Positions 1 through 12,592 are shown, numbered from the stretch's first letter. The stretch: DNA of 64,000 nucleotides from Silene conica (GCA_029255685.2 CM055319.2:23778247-23842246); one strand, 5' to 3'. The notes: generated from the sequence alone by a model not told the origin. Numbers and translations are program-made.

Positions 1-128
1 ATTAATTAAAACTGTAATACCTGTAAATCTATAATTGGAGAAAGTGAAGATGACATGCATCAACCAAAATAACGGTCCTAAAAAGTATCGTTGAATTAAA
101 TTAAAGACTTCGACAAATAACAAATATA

Positions 129-147
129 TGTGTGTGTGTGTGTGTGT
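129..147. repeat. (TG)n microsatellite
   Basis: An uninterrupted TG dinucleotide run in AT-rich non-coding DNA. The surrounding stretch 1-960 shows no gene and no element that I can name. Confidence 0.9.
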
Positions 148-962
148 AAATTAAATTGATGGCTACAAGATTGTGATTTGTAAAATTAACCAATCAAAGC
201 AATGCCTTAAAATAATCAACTAGCATAGATTGATCAGATGAGCTAGAAGTCTAGAAGAGATGATAGTGGAAACTAAAGACGGTTGCCAAATTTAGACAAT
301 TGGTAACATTGGATCATATTTATTTACTTTTACATACCACAATATTTGTTTTTCTTTGATTTTAATACTTCTCACAAAATAAAAAAAATGTAAATATTTA
401 TTAAGTCAGTGGAAATAATACATATCATTCATATATACTATATTGAGGGGGTTTATGATATGGATTATAGGTTGGTGGTGGTTAGTTGAGGACGACGTCG
501 TGGTCTGAGGTGTTACATTCAATTACTTTTGTCATGAAGGGTCTATTGATGGGTCTTAAAGAAGTCAATCAGGGATGGTGAATACTATTTCCAGTAATTC
601 AGGCGTGGTGAGTGCGAAAGGAAATTAGAGAGATAGTAAAATACATCGAGAGGAGAACAAAAAAGAGGGGTAATATAATTAAAAAAATGTAAAACAATTA
701 GTAAAATTAAATGTATAGTCCTACATAAGCAGGTTATGAAAATTGAAATCTAAAATAATTTTGTTTCCATTTCTCAAATTTCACCTCTCATAAGTTAGAA
801 AGTTGAGAAAAAAAAAGTATAGTATTTCGAATACTATTAAATAACACAAGCTTATATCAATAGCATAATGGGTAGACAAAGTAAAATTCTCTAATAAATA
901 ATTATTTACTAATTCCTAAAATATATATTAGTTTTTACTTTTAATAATATTTTCCGTTACTA

Positions 963-992
963 CTCGTGCAGTGTACGGGTTCAAAAATTAGT
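963..992 (+). mobile_element. Helitron-like 3' end (degenerate)
   Basis: An imperfect hairpin (CTCGTGCA/GTGTACGGG) is followed about 9 bases later by TTAGT. Helitron 3' ends have a short GC-rich hairpin just before CTRR. The first base of CTAG is T here, as in the clearer copy at 35258-35288. No matching 5' end is visible in the window, so this is a weak call resting on the hairpin and terminal tetranucleotide. Confidence 0.3.
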
Positions 993-1388
993 TCAGGTGA
1001 AAAAAAGAACTTATTGGACAAAATTAACCCTCAGTTAACATATCCCTAATTCCCTACCTTTTCCCAAATCCATTTCGTATTCTATCAACCCAAAAAATCA
1101 AATCCTAATTTCAATTGATGAAACAAACTGTAATGATTCTGTAATTTCGCGAAAATCAAATCCCTAATTTACCATTTCAATTTCAATTTTTTTGTGACGA
1201 TAATTCTAACTATAAGTTTCGAAATCACTACAAATCCTAATATGTTCATTTCCCCAAATTAAGGTGAGTTTGTTATCTTTTGTGATTCAGTAAAATACCC
1301 AAACAAAATAAGAACCTAATTAAGATTGTAACTAATCGTATGAAATAACACAATTAAAATGGTTGGGGATATGTTTTAAATCCATTAA

Positions 1389-1479
1389 TGCAGAAATTGA
1401 AAATGAAATTTGCAGAAATTGAAATGGAAATTTGCAGAAATTGACAATTGAATTTTGCAGAAATTGACAATTGCAGAAA
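1389..1479. repeat. Short imperfect tandem repeat (GCAGAAATTGA core)
   Basis: The core GCAGAAATTGA recurs four to five times at irregular spacing of about 16-32 bp, separated by TTT- and AATG-rich linkers. The surrounding region (993-2466) has no other recognisable feature. A small open frame on the minus strand here only reflects the repeat. Confidence 0.7.
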
Positions 1480-2464
1480 TACACAAACAAAATACGATAC
1501 TCGCCTTCAATTAATTTGTCTCCCAATAAATTGCAGAAATTTGAAGTGAATTAGAATAAATGAATTATGTATATGAGTTGGATGAACATGGGGTTGATGA
1601 ATATGAGGTTGATGAAGGGATAGAACATAAGGGTGAAGTATTTCGGGGGTATATCAGTCATAAAAACAGATAAAATGACGAATTTTTTTTAAAAAGTCGG
1701 AATATAGGCCTGAACGTGGAACGTGGGAGCAAATTCTTGCCTGAATATAAAATAAGGGAGTAAGTTTAGGAAAAAAATCAAAATAGAGTAATTTTAAAAA
1801 AAAGTGTTTCAAAAGCGAGTAATGTCTAATTTACTCTAATGCATATATCGTACTTATTTACAGCTGTTTTAATATAACCTTGCCTTTACAATTGTCAGAA
1901 AAAAAAAAAAAGTTATTACCCAACAAAATAGATAAGACAAAAGAGATTACTGCTCCTAGATAATCCATACACGAATTTGTGTATTACTTGTGATACTTTG
2001 TACGAGAAGGTATAAGGCTATAAGGAATTAAGGATAGTCTTTATGTCAAGAATAAATCTCCCTTAAAGACATTGTTTTTCATCTGAAAATCCGTGACAAA
2101 TGACAATTGATCATTTTTATGTTAAAAAGTTGTCATAACAATAGCTTATAAAATGTGAACAATTTGATAAGATGCAATATTTTGCCATGAAATTATCACT
2201 TTTTAATATATATAACATTTTTGTCCTACTTAATTTCAGATGGAAAAAATCCGTCTAAAACAAAATTGTGTGTTATATACGTTGGGGATAAATAATTATT
2301 TCCGCTATTAAATTTTTTTTGCCTTTGTTTAGTAGTATTTATTGTTAGAGCATAACTAGTGTACACTTATTTCTAAAGATAACTATAAATCTTATTTATT
2401 ACATAATCAATTCTATTTATTCGAACCTGTGTACTTTTTAACAATAATAAATAAATAATATATC

Positions 2465-2466
<2 letters not shown>

Positions 2467-2535
<69 letters not shown>
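2467..2535. repeat. (TA)n microsatellite
   Basis: An uninterrupted TA run of about 34 units. Such runs are length-polymorphic and prone to assembly error. Confidence 0.95.
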
Positions 2536-2540
<5 letters not shown>

Positions 2541-2759
2541 TCTATATACATAAATTATACCATTCAAATTTGAGAACTTTAAGTTATGTAGGTTAATAAA
2601 CTAACACATGATAATTTATGAATGCAATAAGTTGTCAGATTTATTCAAGGAAATTAGGTCTAGAAGGAAATAATAGTTAGACTTTTTCAAAGAAATTGGG
2701 TTTAGAAAGAAATAATTTTACGGTTTAGAAGGAAATAATTCTAGAAAATTGGACATCTG

Positions 2760-3130
2760 TAGCTAACTCAACTACTAAAAAGTTATTGTAGCTATTTTAG
2801 AGATTAAAATATGTATGACTAAGTCAACTACTAAAATGTATATGTAGTTAACTTCAAGTATTAAAGAGAATGAATCCGTCCATTGTGCAACCAAATCTTC
2901 CTCATCGTCCAAATTTTAATTGAAACGAGAACGATATGTCGCACATTAGAGTTAACATATTTGCCTCTCGTTTTCTGTCCATTACATTTATCAATTCTTG
3001 TATTCAGTAAACCCTTTGTGCTTGGTTGATTAACTGCATTGTATTAGCCTACCTCTAGTTTGTATAAATAGGATGATAATCCTCAATTAAAGATATACAA
3101 AAATCTTCTTCTTCTTTATGGCATCAGAGC
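2760..3130 (+). mobile_element. copia-type LTR 3' part with PBS
   Basis: A TATA-like box (TGTATAAATAGG, 3061-3072) is followed by a short transcribed-looking stretch ending near 3117. A primer-binding site TGGCATCAGAGC follows at 3119-3130, a one-base variant of the initiator-tRNA-Met site. This is the usual order at the 3' end of a plant copia 5' LTR. The LTR start is not certain, and no gag follows, so the element is truncated. Confidence 0.55.
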
Positions 3131-3165
3131 AGATTTCTGATCTTACTAAAACACAAAACATTTTA

Positions 3166-3250
3166 GACACTTGAAATTACAATTTTTAAAAATGTAGGGA
3201 AAGATCGAATAACATTTCGACACTTGAAATTACAATTTTTAAAAATGTAG
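3166..3250. repeat. 32-bp direct duplication
   Basis: A 32-bp sequence beginning GACACTTGAAATTAC occurs at 3166-3197 and again at 3219-3250, offset by 53 bp. It lies just downstream of the copia PBS and is probably a local replication duplication. Confidence 0.8.
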
Positions 3251-4140
3251 CGTCCAATATAGAAAATCGAAAACTCGAGGGTACATGGTAGAATATCCCT
3301 AAGAAAAATCATCGTTTTCGAAACTTGTACCCGGGAGTTCTAGTCAGTCAAAGTTTATTATGTCAAAAGACTTTGCCCAATAATAATTCTCGACTACGAA
3401 TTCAAAAAACAACGATTTTTGTTTCTAAAACAAAAAATCTTCAAAGACGTACAATAAAAGAAAAATATCAATTTCCGAAGTCGTAGCCAGGACTTATTGC
3501 GTGCTAGTCAAAGTTATTTTCCAGAAAAATAGGTACAAGTGAGAATATCCATTTTTTGGTTAAACGAGGCAAAAGTGTAACACCTTCATTTAGCCAAGAG
3601 CCTTTAATAAGACCTTCTCCAAATAAATAAGGGTGTTAGTGTGTTACAATTTCAGTTTTCCAAGGTTGTACATATCATAATAACGAGTAAAGATACTTTA
3701 TAACATAAATAAAGCTTTATATAACTGTTCAAACTTCAAATTCTAAAAAAAATTATATATTAACTACTAAACTAAACTACAAAAGTTAAGGTCAATCATT
3801 GTAAGTAAATCGCTCACTAGCTCACTCTTCAACATCTCATGTAGGCACTGACTCCAACCTGCTTATTTATTAAAAATGAATGCCAAATGAGGAGTAACTT
3901 AGTATTTTCATAGCCATATTAAATGAAAGCACAATGAACAAGAGCAACACAAAAAAGTCAATTTAGATATCGTAACAAGAAGATCGAACAAGCATACAAA
4001 ATACATCGTGTGAACATAATCAATAACACAACTTTAATCTATTATAATACTCATTATGTGAAATAGGTACCATAAGCAATAATATACAAAATAAACCAAC
4101 ATACATGAAACTTGTGAGTATAAAAAGAAAGAAGGGTATA

Positions 4141-4600
4141 GAAATGAAATGCCAGAAAGCTACCTTCTCTAGCCAAAATTCACACTTTGACAACTTAGCA
4201 TAAAAATGGTTGTCCCTTAAAATCTGCAATACCGCTCTCAGATGTTCCACATGCTGACATGCTCCTCCTTGATCATAGAGAAGACCAAGATGTCATCAAT
4301 AAATACTATCACAAACTTATCCAATAATGGACTAAAACTTAGTTCATAAGATAAATAAACACCACTTGAGCATAAGTCAACCCGGACGACATCACCACAT
4401 ACTTATAGTGCCTGTATCTCAACCAAAAAGTTGTCTTAGCTATATCCCCATCCTTTAATCCTCAACTGATGGTACCCTGATCTCAAGTCAATCTTAGAAA
4501 ACACACTCATCTCAGCCAAGGCAATGGATACCGATTCTTCACTGTCACATGGGTTAGCTCACGATAATCTATACACACTCGTTCCCGGTGTTAAACTCAA
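4141..4600 (-). pseudogene. Ty3/gypsy reverse transcriptase fragment
   Basis: The minus strand encodes a block matching the region just after the RT active site in plant gypsy elements: [20 protein letters not shown] followed by [10 protein letters not shown]. The homology stops abruptly at 4141, where the expected continuation is replaced by unrelated AT-rich sequence, so the element was truncated or recombined here. Segments to 4600 show weaker RT similarity broken by stops. It is not functional. Confidence 0.75.
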
Positions 4601-4907
4601 CGCTGAAATCAATCTCTCTTCGGCGGTAACCCAGGCATGTCCTCTGGAAAGACATCCAAAAACTCACTCACAACAGGTTTACTCTTAGATGACAACTTCT
4701 CCACTCGTGTATTCCTCCCATGACACAGAATCAACGGACAACCTTTCCTCAAACAAGCAAGACTTTAAAGTTAACACAGATATAATCTTAACCTTCGGTA
4801 TAATAATAACAAACCTCTCACCCGAACTACTTTAGGACCTCTCACAATCACCTTCTTTTGATAACAATTTTTGGTAGCCTTATGCCTACCCAACCAATCC
4901 ATTCTCA

Positions 4908-5243
4908 CTATGACCTCAACCCATCTATAGGAAACTTAAGCAAATCAACCGAGAAGTCAACTTGCCCAATCATAAAATACACTCCCTTATACACCCTTTT
5001 ACAAAATACGGACTCTGGTGATGGTATAAACACCTCATCATCAACTATCTCAAAAGACTCTAAACCCAACCTTATAGCCTGACTGTTAGATACAAACAAA
5101 CGGGTTCCCGTAGAATCAAACAAAGTAATCGTAGGATGACTATTGATAAGAAAAGTACCCGTCACCACATGGTCATCATCTGTTGCTGCTTTCTTTCCCA
5201 TCCAGAATAACTTGCCAATATTCTTCTGTCTGGACCCTTGCAC
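4908..5243 (-). pseudogene. Ty3/gypsy aspartic protease remnant
   Basis: A 111-codon minus-strand frame resembles the retropepsin region between gag and RT in Tekay/Del elements. The segment VTGTFLINSHPTITLFDSTG occupies the place of the active-site region, where families carry a D-[ST]-G triad. Here it reads FDSTGTRLFVS, so the triad is altered. The frame lies between gag (above 5500) and RT (below 4600), the order expected for the family. It is inactive. Confidence 0.65.
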
Positions 5244-5399
5244 TGTCGTAGCTGAAGATCTCGGCCTAGTTGTCGATGCCTGGTTGACTCCCTCATTAGG
5301 ATGCTAATAAGAACTTCCCTAATGCTTGAAGTTGTTGTTGTAACTATGTGTTCCATGGTTGTTCTATGAACTAGCCGACCGACTGCTCCCCATACTCTG

Positions 5400-6322
5400 G
5401 TTGCCTTTATAATATCCTCGGTAACCACCTCTCCCGAACTTCCTGCACTCAAACTTCTTATGCTCAGCGATACCATAGTTGAAATACTTCAAGACTGAAG
5501 TGTCACTATGACTATGGCTTTAGTGGCCTCCAAATCCGACTCCCCTTATAAAAGAACGCCTCTGACTGAAGTTCTCGCTCTTGAACCCCGCTCCAGTATT
5601 GTCACTCTCAGTTTTTCTTTTCTCGCTACCCTCCTCCCTGGCCTCTTTGACTAAGTTATCCAACCTCTCAGCATGTCCAGCCCTCCCATAAACTTCCTTC
5701 AAATCAATCAACAAACATATCGACAAGTTCTCCGTGATTCGAAAGGTAGTACTATCACAAGAGCCTGCTGACTCATCCTCGTATCCTTCACCTGCCTAGC
5801 TAAGTCATTAAACTTAACGTAGTACTATGACATAGTCATGGTGTCAAATATCCGGAAATAATCAAACTCAACTCTCAACTGACTATGCACATGCTCTGGC
5901 TCAAACGCGTGCCTCATAACAACCTTAAACTCATCCTATGGAATAGTTTCCTTTCCCAGGTCTCGGTAATACTCTCTAGCCTTTTTCCTCTCTTTCACCC
6001 ACCAACCACTGTTTTAGCCACAAAGATAAAATGCAGTCTACTAAACTTTGAGGTTGTTAGGACAGTTAACAACCTCGAAAATACTCTCCATCTTTCTTAG
6101 CCAGTCCTTTAGTAATCCCAACGTTCTCATACCCTCAAAGACGGTGGGTCGGTGACGCGAGATTGCCGTACTCATATCCGACACGTTAACTACGACTTGT
6201 CTTGCCCTATTTGAGTTCCTAAAAGCCTCATTAAGTGACCCATTCATCTTGATAAGGCGGACTATCTCATCGACTGTCATGTTGCTAGCAGCAACCCGCG
6301 TGACGGTTCTCTTTGGTGCCAT
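5400..6322 (-). pseudogene. Ty3/gypsy gag remnant
   Basis: The minus-strand gag start is probably the ATG at 6322 (MAPKRTVTRVAASNMTVDEI), followed by the conserved gag stretch around WLRKMESIFEVVNCP. Several frameshifts and stops follow. Near 5460-5500 a decayed zinc-knuckle-like segment (YFNYGIAEHKKFEC) has lost its first cysteines. Gag would form the particle shell and bind RNA, but this copy cannot. The start was chosen because a lysine- and arginine-rich MAP[KP]R N-terminus is common in this lineage. Confidence 0.65.
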
Positions 6323-6401
6323 CTTTGAGCTAGAAGAAACCAAAACCAAACGTAAGCATACAACCTACGGTTCAAAATCACGCCTAGCTACCAAAACGAA
6401 G

Positions 6402-6511
6402 GTACTCGGTCGAGTACTCAAAGAGGTGTCGAAAAATTTATGGTCTAGACAAATCTACTCAGTCTAGTACCAAATGTACTCGGCCGAGTACCCCAGTACT
6501 CGGCCGAGTAC
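6402..6511. repeat. Palindrome cluster GTACTCGGCCGAGTAC
   Basis: Two perfect 16-bp palindromes GTACTCGGCCGAGTAC lie at 6476-6491 and 6496-6511, 20 bp apart. A near-palindrome (GTACTCGGTCGAGTAC, 6402-6417) and a degenerate one (TACTCAGTCTAGTA, 6456-6469) lie beside them. All sit in the leader between PBS and gag of the minus-strand gypsy element. See findings. Confidence 0.9.
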
Positions 6512-7439
6512 CCCCTCTTTTCCGAAAAACAACAAATGAAGAAGAATGGCCTTCCACCACACATATTCCAAGTTAATATATACACAAATAACCTATCGGC
6601 ATTCTATCAGCACATAAGTCAGCAGAATAACGCAAGTAATTATACCACAACAACCCCATATCATGATACCAATGTCTCATTTGTCTATTTCAAACATACG
6701 ATTCTCTTATATCATCACATTTCATATCATACTCTTTCACCACCCATACCATATTCGCACATCAATAATGCATAAAACAAACACACATATTCCTCTTTCT
6801 ACCCATAGTGACCGAATAGAATTTGTGTGAGCAAGTTAGGGGTTTCGAGACGTCTCCCAAACCTTCGTGATAGCCTCACAAAACTCCCATCCAAGTTCAG
6901 TTTATTTAGACACACTTATGTTAATTTAGTTCATTGAATTGGTTTTTGGTTTCAAGAATGTCACTCTAATAGCACTTTGTAACACCCTCATAACCCAAGG
7001 CCTATACCAAGGACTCTTAGCATGTGAAACTGTCACCATCTCGGTTGCCCGAGGCAGGATATCAAAGAGAAGTACTGAAACATTAATTAAAATTTTAATA
7101 AGTGATTACAACCGAATCCTTAGCAAAACCAAACCACACAACTGAAATAAAAGTGTCAATCAAAACTAAGACTAACTACTCTAAGTGGTGGCTTGTCCTC
7201 TATCCCCAGCCTCAAGAAAGTCATTAAAAACGAGATTCCTGTTGAGAATTTGCTCACCATTAGCAATGGATCATCACAATACACATAATACACACACGTC
7301 AGCCACTGCATATCATAACTCATCTTTAATAATGTCATATACAATGATATAATATTATCCAATCAATCACCCATTTTCGACTACACATCATAAAATTTAT
7401 CCCTGCCAGATTTTCATCGCAACAGGTCATCCTGGCGGG

Positions 7440-8158
7440 GGTCCCAGGGGACGACGGGTATGGGCTGTATAGTGAACAGAGGCAGGAAGGGCAGGTGAAG
7501 GTGGATCAGGTTTATAGGTAAGGTCATGGTGTAATAATTTTTCATATATAAAAGGCATCAAAGGTAATAAGAGTATCATGAGCACGTACTGCGTCAATTA
7601 TGTCTTTGTATTTGGTATAATCAAGTCCTTCAATTACCTAGCCAATGACGTCTTCAGCGTCCATTTTTTCCCAAGTAAACGAGTTCATTTGTACACGTAC
7701 GGATAGCTTGCATATAGTCCGTGGCATATTTGTCACCCTTAGTGATAGATTTGAGACGGTCTTTAACTTGTAGTATGTGACTGCGAGATGGATTACCGTA
7801 GGTGGAGTGTAGAGTAGTCCATACAGAATGAGAACTTTTGTCATTAAGGAGAATAGGAGTAATGGATAGATCGATTGTGCCGAGCATAGGACCCTTAATT
7901 AGACTATCTTGACGAACCCATGTGTGATAAGCGGGGTTTGACACCGTTGTTTTATCAGCATCTGTCTTAGTCGAAGATGGCATGAATGTGAACCATCGAC
8001 GAATTTGAATAGATTGAAGCCAAAGAGGATATCTTTGATTTGCGTAGTCCATCCACGATATGTATTTGGGGTTAATTTGATAACTTGATTGAGGTTTAGA
8101 ACGAGAAAGGGAGTAAGAGGTTCAGATGAATTTGGTATTGTGGTGCTGGATGAAGCCA
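7440..8158 (-). pseudogene. copia gag (UBN2-type) remnant
   Basis: The minus strand starts at an ATG at 8158 (MASSSTTIPNSSEPLTPFLV) and encodes the plant copia gag N-terminus (TYRGWTTQIKDILFGFNLFK). It continues in another frame with the conserved core (YHTWVRQDSLIKGPMLGTID, SVWTTLHSTYG, RSHILQVKDRLKSITKGD). A third segment (DVIG..VIEGLDYTKYKDIIDAV) ends at about 7440. Frameshifts separate the pieces. It is preceded by a PBS and an LTR, so this is the 5' end of a copia element cut off at about 7430 next to the gypsy LTR. Confidence 0.8.
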
Positions 8159-8208
8159 TTGATATTAGGAGGCAGAGAAACAAAATTGAGTAAGAGAATT
8201 GATCTAGG

Positions 8209-8450
8209 GCTCGATACCATATAAGAGAAGAAACTGGGTAAATATTTTTCTTGATTAACAATATACACTGTCAGTGTTTATATAATACAAAGAGATTTCT
8301 TAGAACTAGGAGACTAGATAATAAATATATGCTAGACCTAATATTAAGGTAACAGAAATAACAATAAAGATTTACGAGATTACAAAAGATAGAAACAATA
8401 TCGATATATACTGAGAAGGATTATGTATCCTTAATAGATCCAACATCTAA
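8209..8450 (-). mobile_element. copia 5' LTR and PBS
   Basis: On the minus strand an LTR begins TGTTGGATCTATTAAGG at 8450 and runs about 230 bp. It is followed by a PBS-like TGGTATCGAGCC (about 8209-8220), a variant of the initiator-tRNA site. The copia gag start lies about 50 bp downstream. The exact 3' end of the LTR is uncertain because no clean CA terminus is visible. Confidence 0.6.
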
Positions 8451-11400
8451 AAACTATCCCTCTAACGTGTGGACGAGACATAAAAAAATGTGTTCTAATT
8501 ATAAATAAGTGTTAATACACCATGTTGGTTAAATTGTATAGGGTTGATCATGATCGTAAATTTGGATATCAACCGAATCACGAAGAACACGCTTTCCTTA
8601 TGAGTATTTCGACCCTATTTTATGCCTAGGGTTACACGAATTCCCTTGTAAGATAAGACGGTTGAGACCCTCTTCATCGGACAGAGGTAAGGAGATTACT
8701 TAATGAAATTTTTATTTTGCTTTGTATTTATTAAATCTGATTGTTTCACATGTTACAATGAATTATTCTAACTCTTCCTTATATACATACATAGTAAATA
8801 CGTAATATAAAATTATTCATAGTATAAGCATGTTTGATTTTTATATTTCAAACAAACACCCACACATGTAACTGCCAATCACAAAGAATATGTCCAGTGT
8901 TTCAATTCCCGAACCCAAAGGGTCTAACCCCGAAAAGGTACGTAATATACAATGTAAACACTTATTAAACGGTCTTAAAACATGATAAATAACATTTATC
9001 ACAACCTTATCCATATAACCCATGAACTCGATAATCTGACTATATGAGTGTGCACTCCGAACCCCCTAACTCACATTATATCGTTTTCGAGCTCAAACCG
9101 ATTTCGGTCTTAAAACTCAAATACACTTAAACGACTTGTGATCAAAATCAACAACATTCCTCCCCTGTTTAAGTGTATCCCTTGTTTCCAATAAAGCAAC
9201 AAAGCAAACAAATATATTCATAAATGAAAGTATCCCAAGGAGGATTGAGCTTTCATATTAGTACATTACACATTCCAAATATTCGAGAATCAGGCCGAGG
9301 GTGTCCCACGGATTGAACCCTTCAACCCAATTTGAATACATGAAGATAAGATACACATAAATTCAAATATATAACTCCAAAAAAAATTCTTCTTGACACT
9401 TTTAACAGCCATATGTCCATATCCATTCATGAGTGCATACAAAGCCAAGCTTAAGCTTTAAGAAGCGGTTACACTTCACACTCATATAGGCGGATTCTTT
9501 TAGACATTCCCTATAATAACATTTTTTCAAAGAGCCTACCATTCTTGCAGGTTCAAGCGCATCCTTTCGGGACATTATAAATTATGTGCTTCAATCTTAC
9601 ATAATAAGCTTTCCACATTGAACTCAACCTCTAAAATTTGTTAGAGGGGAGTTGGGTGTCCTACTACAAAAGATCAATTTAGGCTTTATCGTCCTGATAT
9701 CCGACTTGTTAACCAAGTCCCTAGTTGATACTTTATGCAAAGTGATCCACTAGATACGTTGAGATCTTATTAAAACAACAACCAAGATCAATCCCCATTT
9801 ATGATAGTCCATAAACTATGTTATAGCAAACACCTAGGTGCGCACTGTTATTCACTATCAAAAATTATGGATGAAATTGGTCTAATACTTTAAGTAATAC
9901 CACTGATTAATTTCTTAGCTACTTAACCTTTTAACCGGCTATGTTAACATTACGCATACCAACTTCAATGTCAAACTTATAATGCAAATTCGCTTCTTGA
10001 AAATCCATATACACGTGGTATTTCTCCAAGCAAATACACTACCATTAGTAGCTAGTTAATACCCATTTTACATTGGAAATTCAATAATTTGCATAATATT
10101 ACCTCTCTAAGACCGAAGAAAAACCAACATTGGACAAACCATAATTCATGATTTATTTTATACATTTTCACACTTGCCTAATAGTTTGGCAAAGATGAGT
10201 ATCACTAATTAACTAAACAAGTATACTTACTCAACTTGTCGAATTATAATAGTTAAGCTCTTGTGAAAACCCGAGTCTTTTTTACATCGGCGATGCACCA
10301 CAACTCCGTTTCATGCGTATGACTACCAGACAAACTTGTTTATTGTCGATTGCAAAAGGTACAATCAAGTTTTCTCTCGATTGTATACGAATATCAGACA
10401 AACTTATTTATTATGATGTAACTTCTTAATTATATATTACCAAATGTCTCAAGTATTATAATTGTGAAATAATTACATATATTTATATTGAAGTTATTGG
10501 CTCTTATATAGCAAAATTACTTTACCAAGATAAATTATTCTTTTGTTATGATAAGTGCATCCATCAATTCACAATTTAATAATCATATTTTTATGCTCAA
10601 TATTTTAGGAGAACAATCATTTTATGTCATACAATCATTGTATGTCAGAAACAAGCTTATATGATTATTAAATTGTCATACAATCATTGTTACAATATAT
10701 AAGAGTCAGATTTGTTGGAGCTAAAGATGATCCAAGTACATGCTTAGGATAAGAAATTCATGCGTAAATGTTAGGTTTTTATGTATAGTAATGTAATATA
10801 ATCACTAGGTAAATTTAAGTCGATTATTATGTAAATTTTATGCCACCTCCATTCTCTTCAGAATCCTAATAATATGCTTAGGTGCTTAAACAAGTAAACA
10901 ACAAGGGTGACCCTTTTTTTTCTTTATAATACCAAATTATTATTTTTGTCATTCAATCTATTGTTGTGATTTCCCGGTTTTTGTTTTCAAGTCCAAGAGA
11001 ACAATTTGAGGTTTTTATTATGATGGTTTTTCTTTGGTCACACTATTATGATTACATTTAACTATAAAATGATCTCATATGGTGTTTAAAATTTCAAACC
11101 AAAAATGACGGTCTAAAACAAAAATTTATGTATTTATATTGTGTCAATAACAAGTGCAATATCATTTAAGCATATTTTTGGCATGTGTTATGTAGGCGGT
11201 ATGACTATTAAATAACCAATGAATAGAATAAAACTTACAGAACTTTAGGAAAGATGTCGTGGCGTGATAAAAAAATCACTGCCCTAAAGTTGAATTTGCC
11301 CCGCTCAATTACACACGTCCTTTTGGCAACCAACCCCCAGGGTTACACGACGTCCGAGTCTAAGGTGTACGACAAAGGCTCGGAATGAGGACTACTAACA

Positions 11401-12186
11401 GAACGGTACCAGATATCAGCTAAGAATGGTGATAATTATTTAGAGAGAAATAATGTTTTTGGTGTGTTCTGAAATGAGAGATCAACACACTATTTATAAG
11501 AGAGGTAGGAAAAACCCAGAAGATAATTTATTGTGTTTCGTAAATAATTTTTAGAAGATCGTAAAATCACCCTTGAAAAAACGTAATCATCCTTAGAAGA
11601 CCACAATAATTAATATGGGTAAAACACACATTCAAATATAGAAGACCGAATAACTAATTTCGAAACTTGTGTAATACTTATTCTGAAGCATACATTTCCA
11701 GCATGTTATACATCGATTACTACTTTTGCCACTTCTCCTTTTCAACAGCAATTCCATGCATGTTCAGCGGTGAGTCATAGTGTTGATCTTCTTAATTGCT
11801 GTTTGCTACAGCATAGTAAATCAACTTATGTTTTCGCTCTCAAAGACAAAGTCATCGTAAAATCGGTATTTTGCTGTGTCAAACATTAGAAGAAATTTCC
11901 CTCATTTCCCTTTTTTTTAAATAATGTTGTAGCCCTTTGCTATGTATGTTTTATATTTAGGTGCAAGTCTCTTTTACAACGGATATATTCGTTACAAGTT
12001 TGGCTTATCTCATAAGTATGTTTGTGCAACTGAGTGGGCCAAAATTGAAGTTGATGCAAAAAAAAAAAAAACAAGTTTGACGAAATAAATAAGAAAATTA
12101 CCATAAAGCTAACTATTCAATTTTGTAAATTTTTCTCAACTATTTTTAATGAATTTTTGTTGTTACGAAATAAATAATAGTATTCA
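8451..12186. other. Non-coding region, no gene recognised
   Basis: This is AT-rich sequence with no open frame above 60 codons. Low-copy-looking stretches at 9050-9400 and 11230-11520 resemble LTR or promoter DNA (for example TATA-like CTATTTATAAGAG near 11490), but I cannot assign them to a family. A nested inverted repeat at 10571-10676 is listed separately. Confidence 0.6.
10571..10676. repeat. Nested inverted repeat / hairpin
   Basis: Outer arms ACAATTTAATAATCATA (10571-10587) and TATGATTATTAAATTGT (10660-10676) are perfect 17-bp inverted repeats. An inner stem CATACAAT-C-ATTGTATG lies at about 10628-10645. The sequence TCATACAATCATTGT recurs immediately after the outer arm. This could be a tiny MITE or a stem-loop left by one. 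No coding role is visible. Confidence 0.75.
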
Positions 12187-12592
12187 GGGGGTGTTTGGTA
12201 AACAGTAGATTGATGAAATTTCAGCATATTCAAAATTTTTAGTATGTTTAACTCAATAATTTAGTAAATTACGTGTTTGATAAATGACATATTGAAACAA
12301 TAGATTGACCTTCAATCTACTGTTTTTCAATATGTTGTTCACATCAGCATATTCAATTTAGTAGAATTGTAGAAAATGAATTTGTATAATATACACATGT
12401 ATACAATAATTTCTTAACCTAAACCTGCTAATTAGGAAACCATTCTACTAAATCTGCTAATTGTAATATATAGTCAAACATGCCAATCAAATCTGCTAAT
12501 TGTAATATATAGTCAAACATGCCAATTAAATCTGTTATTGGTAGTCTGTTTAACCCATATACTTCTTACTTATAACTGCTGACTACCAAATA
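12187..12592. mobile_element. MITE (GGGTGTTTGGTA-type termini)
   Basis: The left end GTGTTTGGTAAACAGTAG and the inverse of the right end GTATTTGGTAGTCAGCAG form an imperfect terminal inverted repeat. Inside are a perfect 12-bp inverted pair (ACAGTAGATTGA / TCAATCTACTGT) and a perfect 39-bp tandem duplication (12450-12488, 12489-12527). Termini of this kind occur on Harbinger- and hAT-related MITEs. The right end touches the following Stowaway element, so the target duplication is not readable. Confidence 0.6.

Larger units (their letters stand above)
3576..7430 (-). mobile_element. Degenerate Tekay-like Ty3/gypsy element
   Basis: Reading the minus strand, an LTR occupies about 7430-6978 and ends in GGGTGTTACA. 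It is followed by a mutated initiator-tRNA PBS (6975-6959; AGTGCTATTAGAG against the usual AGTGGTATCAGAG), a leader, gag, protease and part of reverse transcriptase. A second LTR-like end with the same ...GGTGTTACA terminus lies at 3576. RNase H, integrase and chromodomain are absent and every coding segment carries stops. The two LTR ends are too diverged to align confidently by eye, so the left half could belong to a relative rather than the same insertion. The right end abuts the copia remnant at about 7430. Confidence 0.6.
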
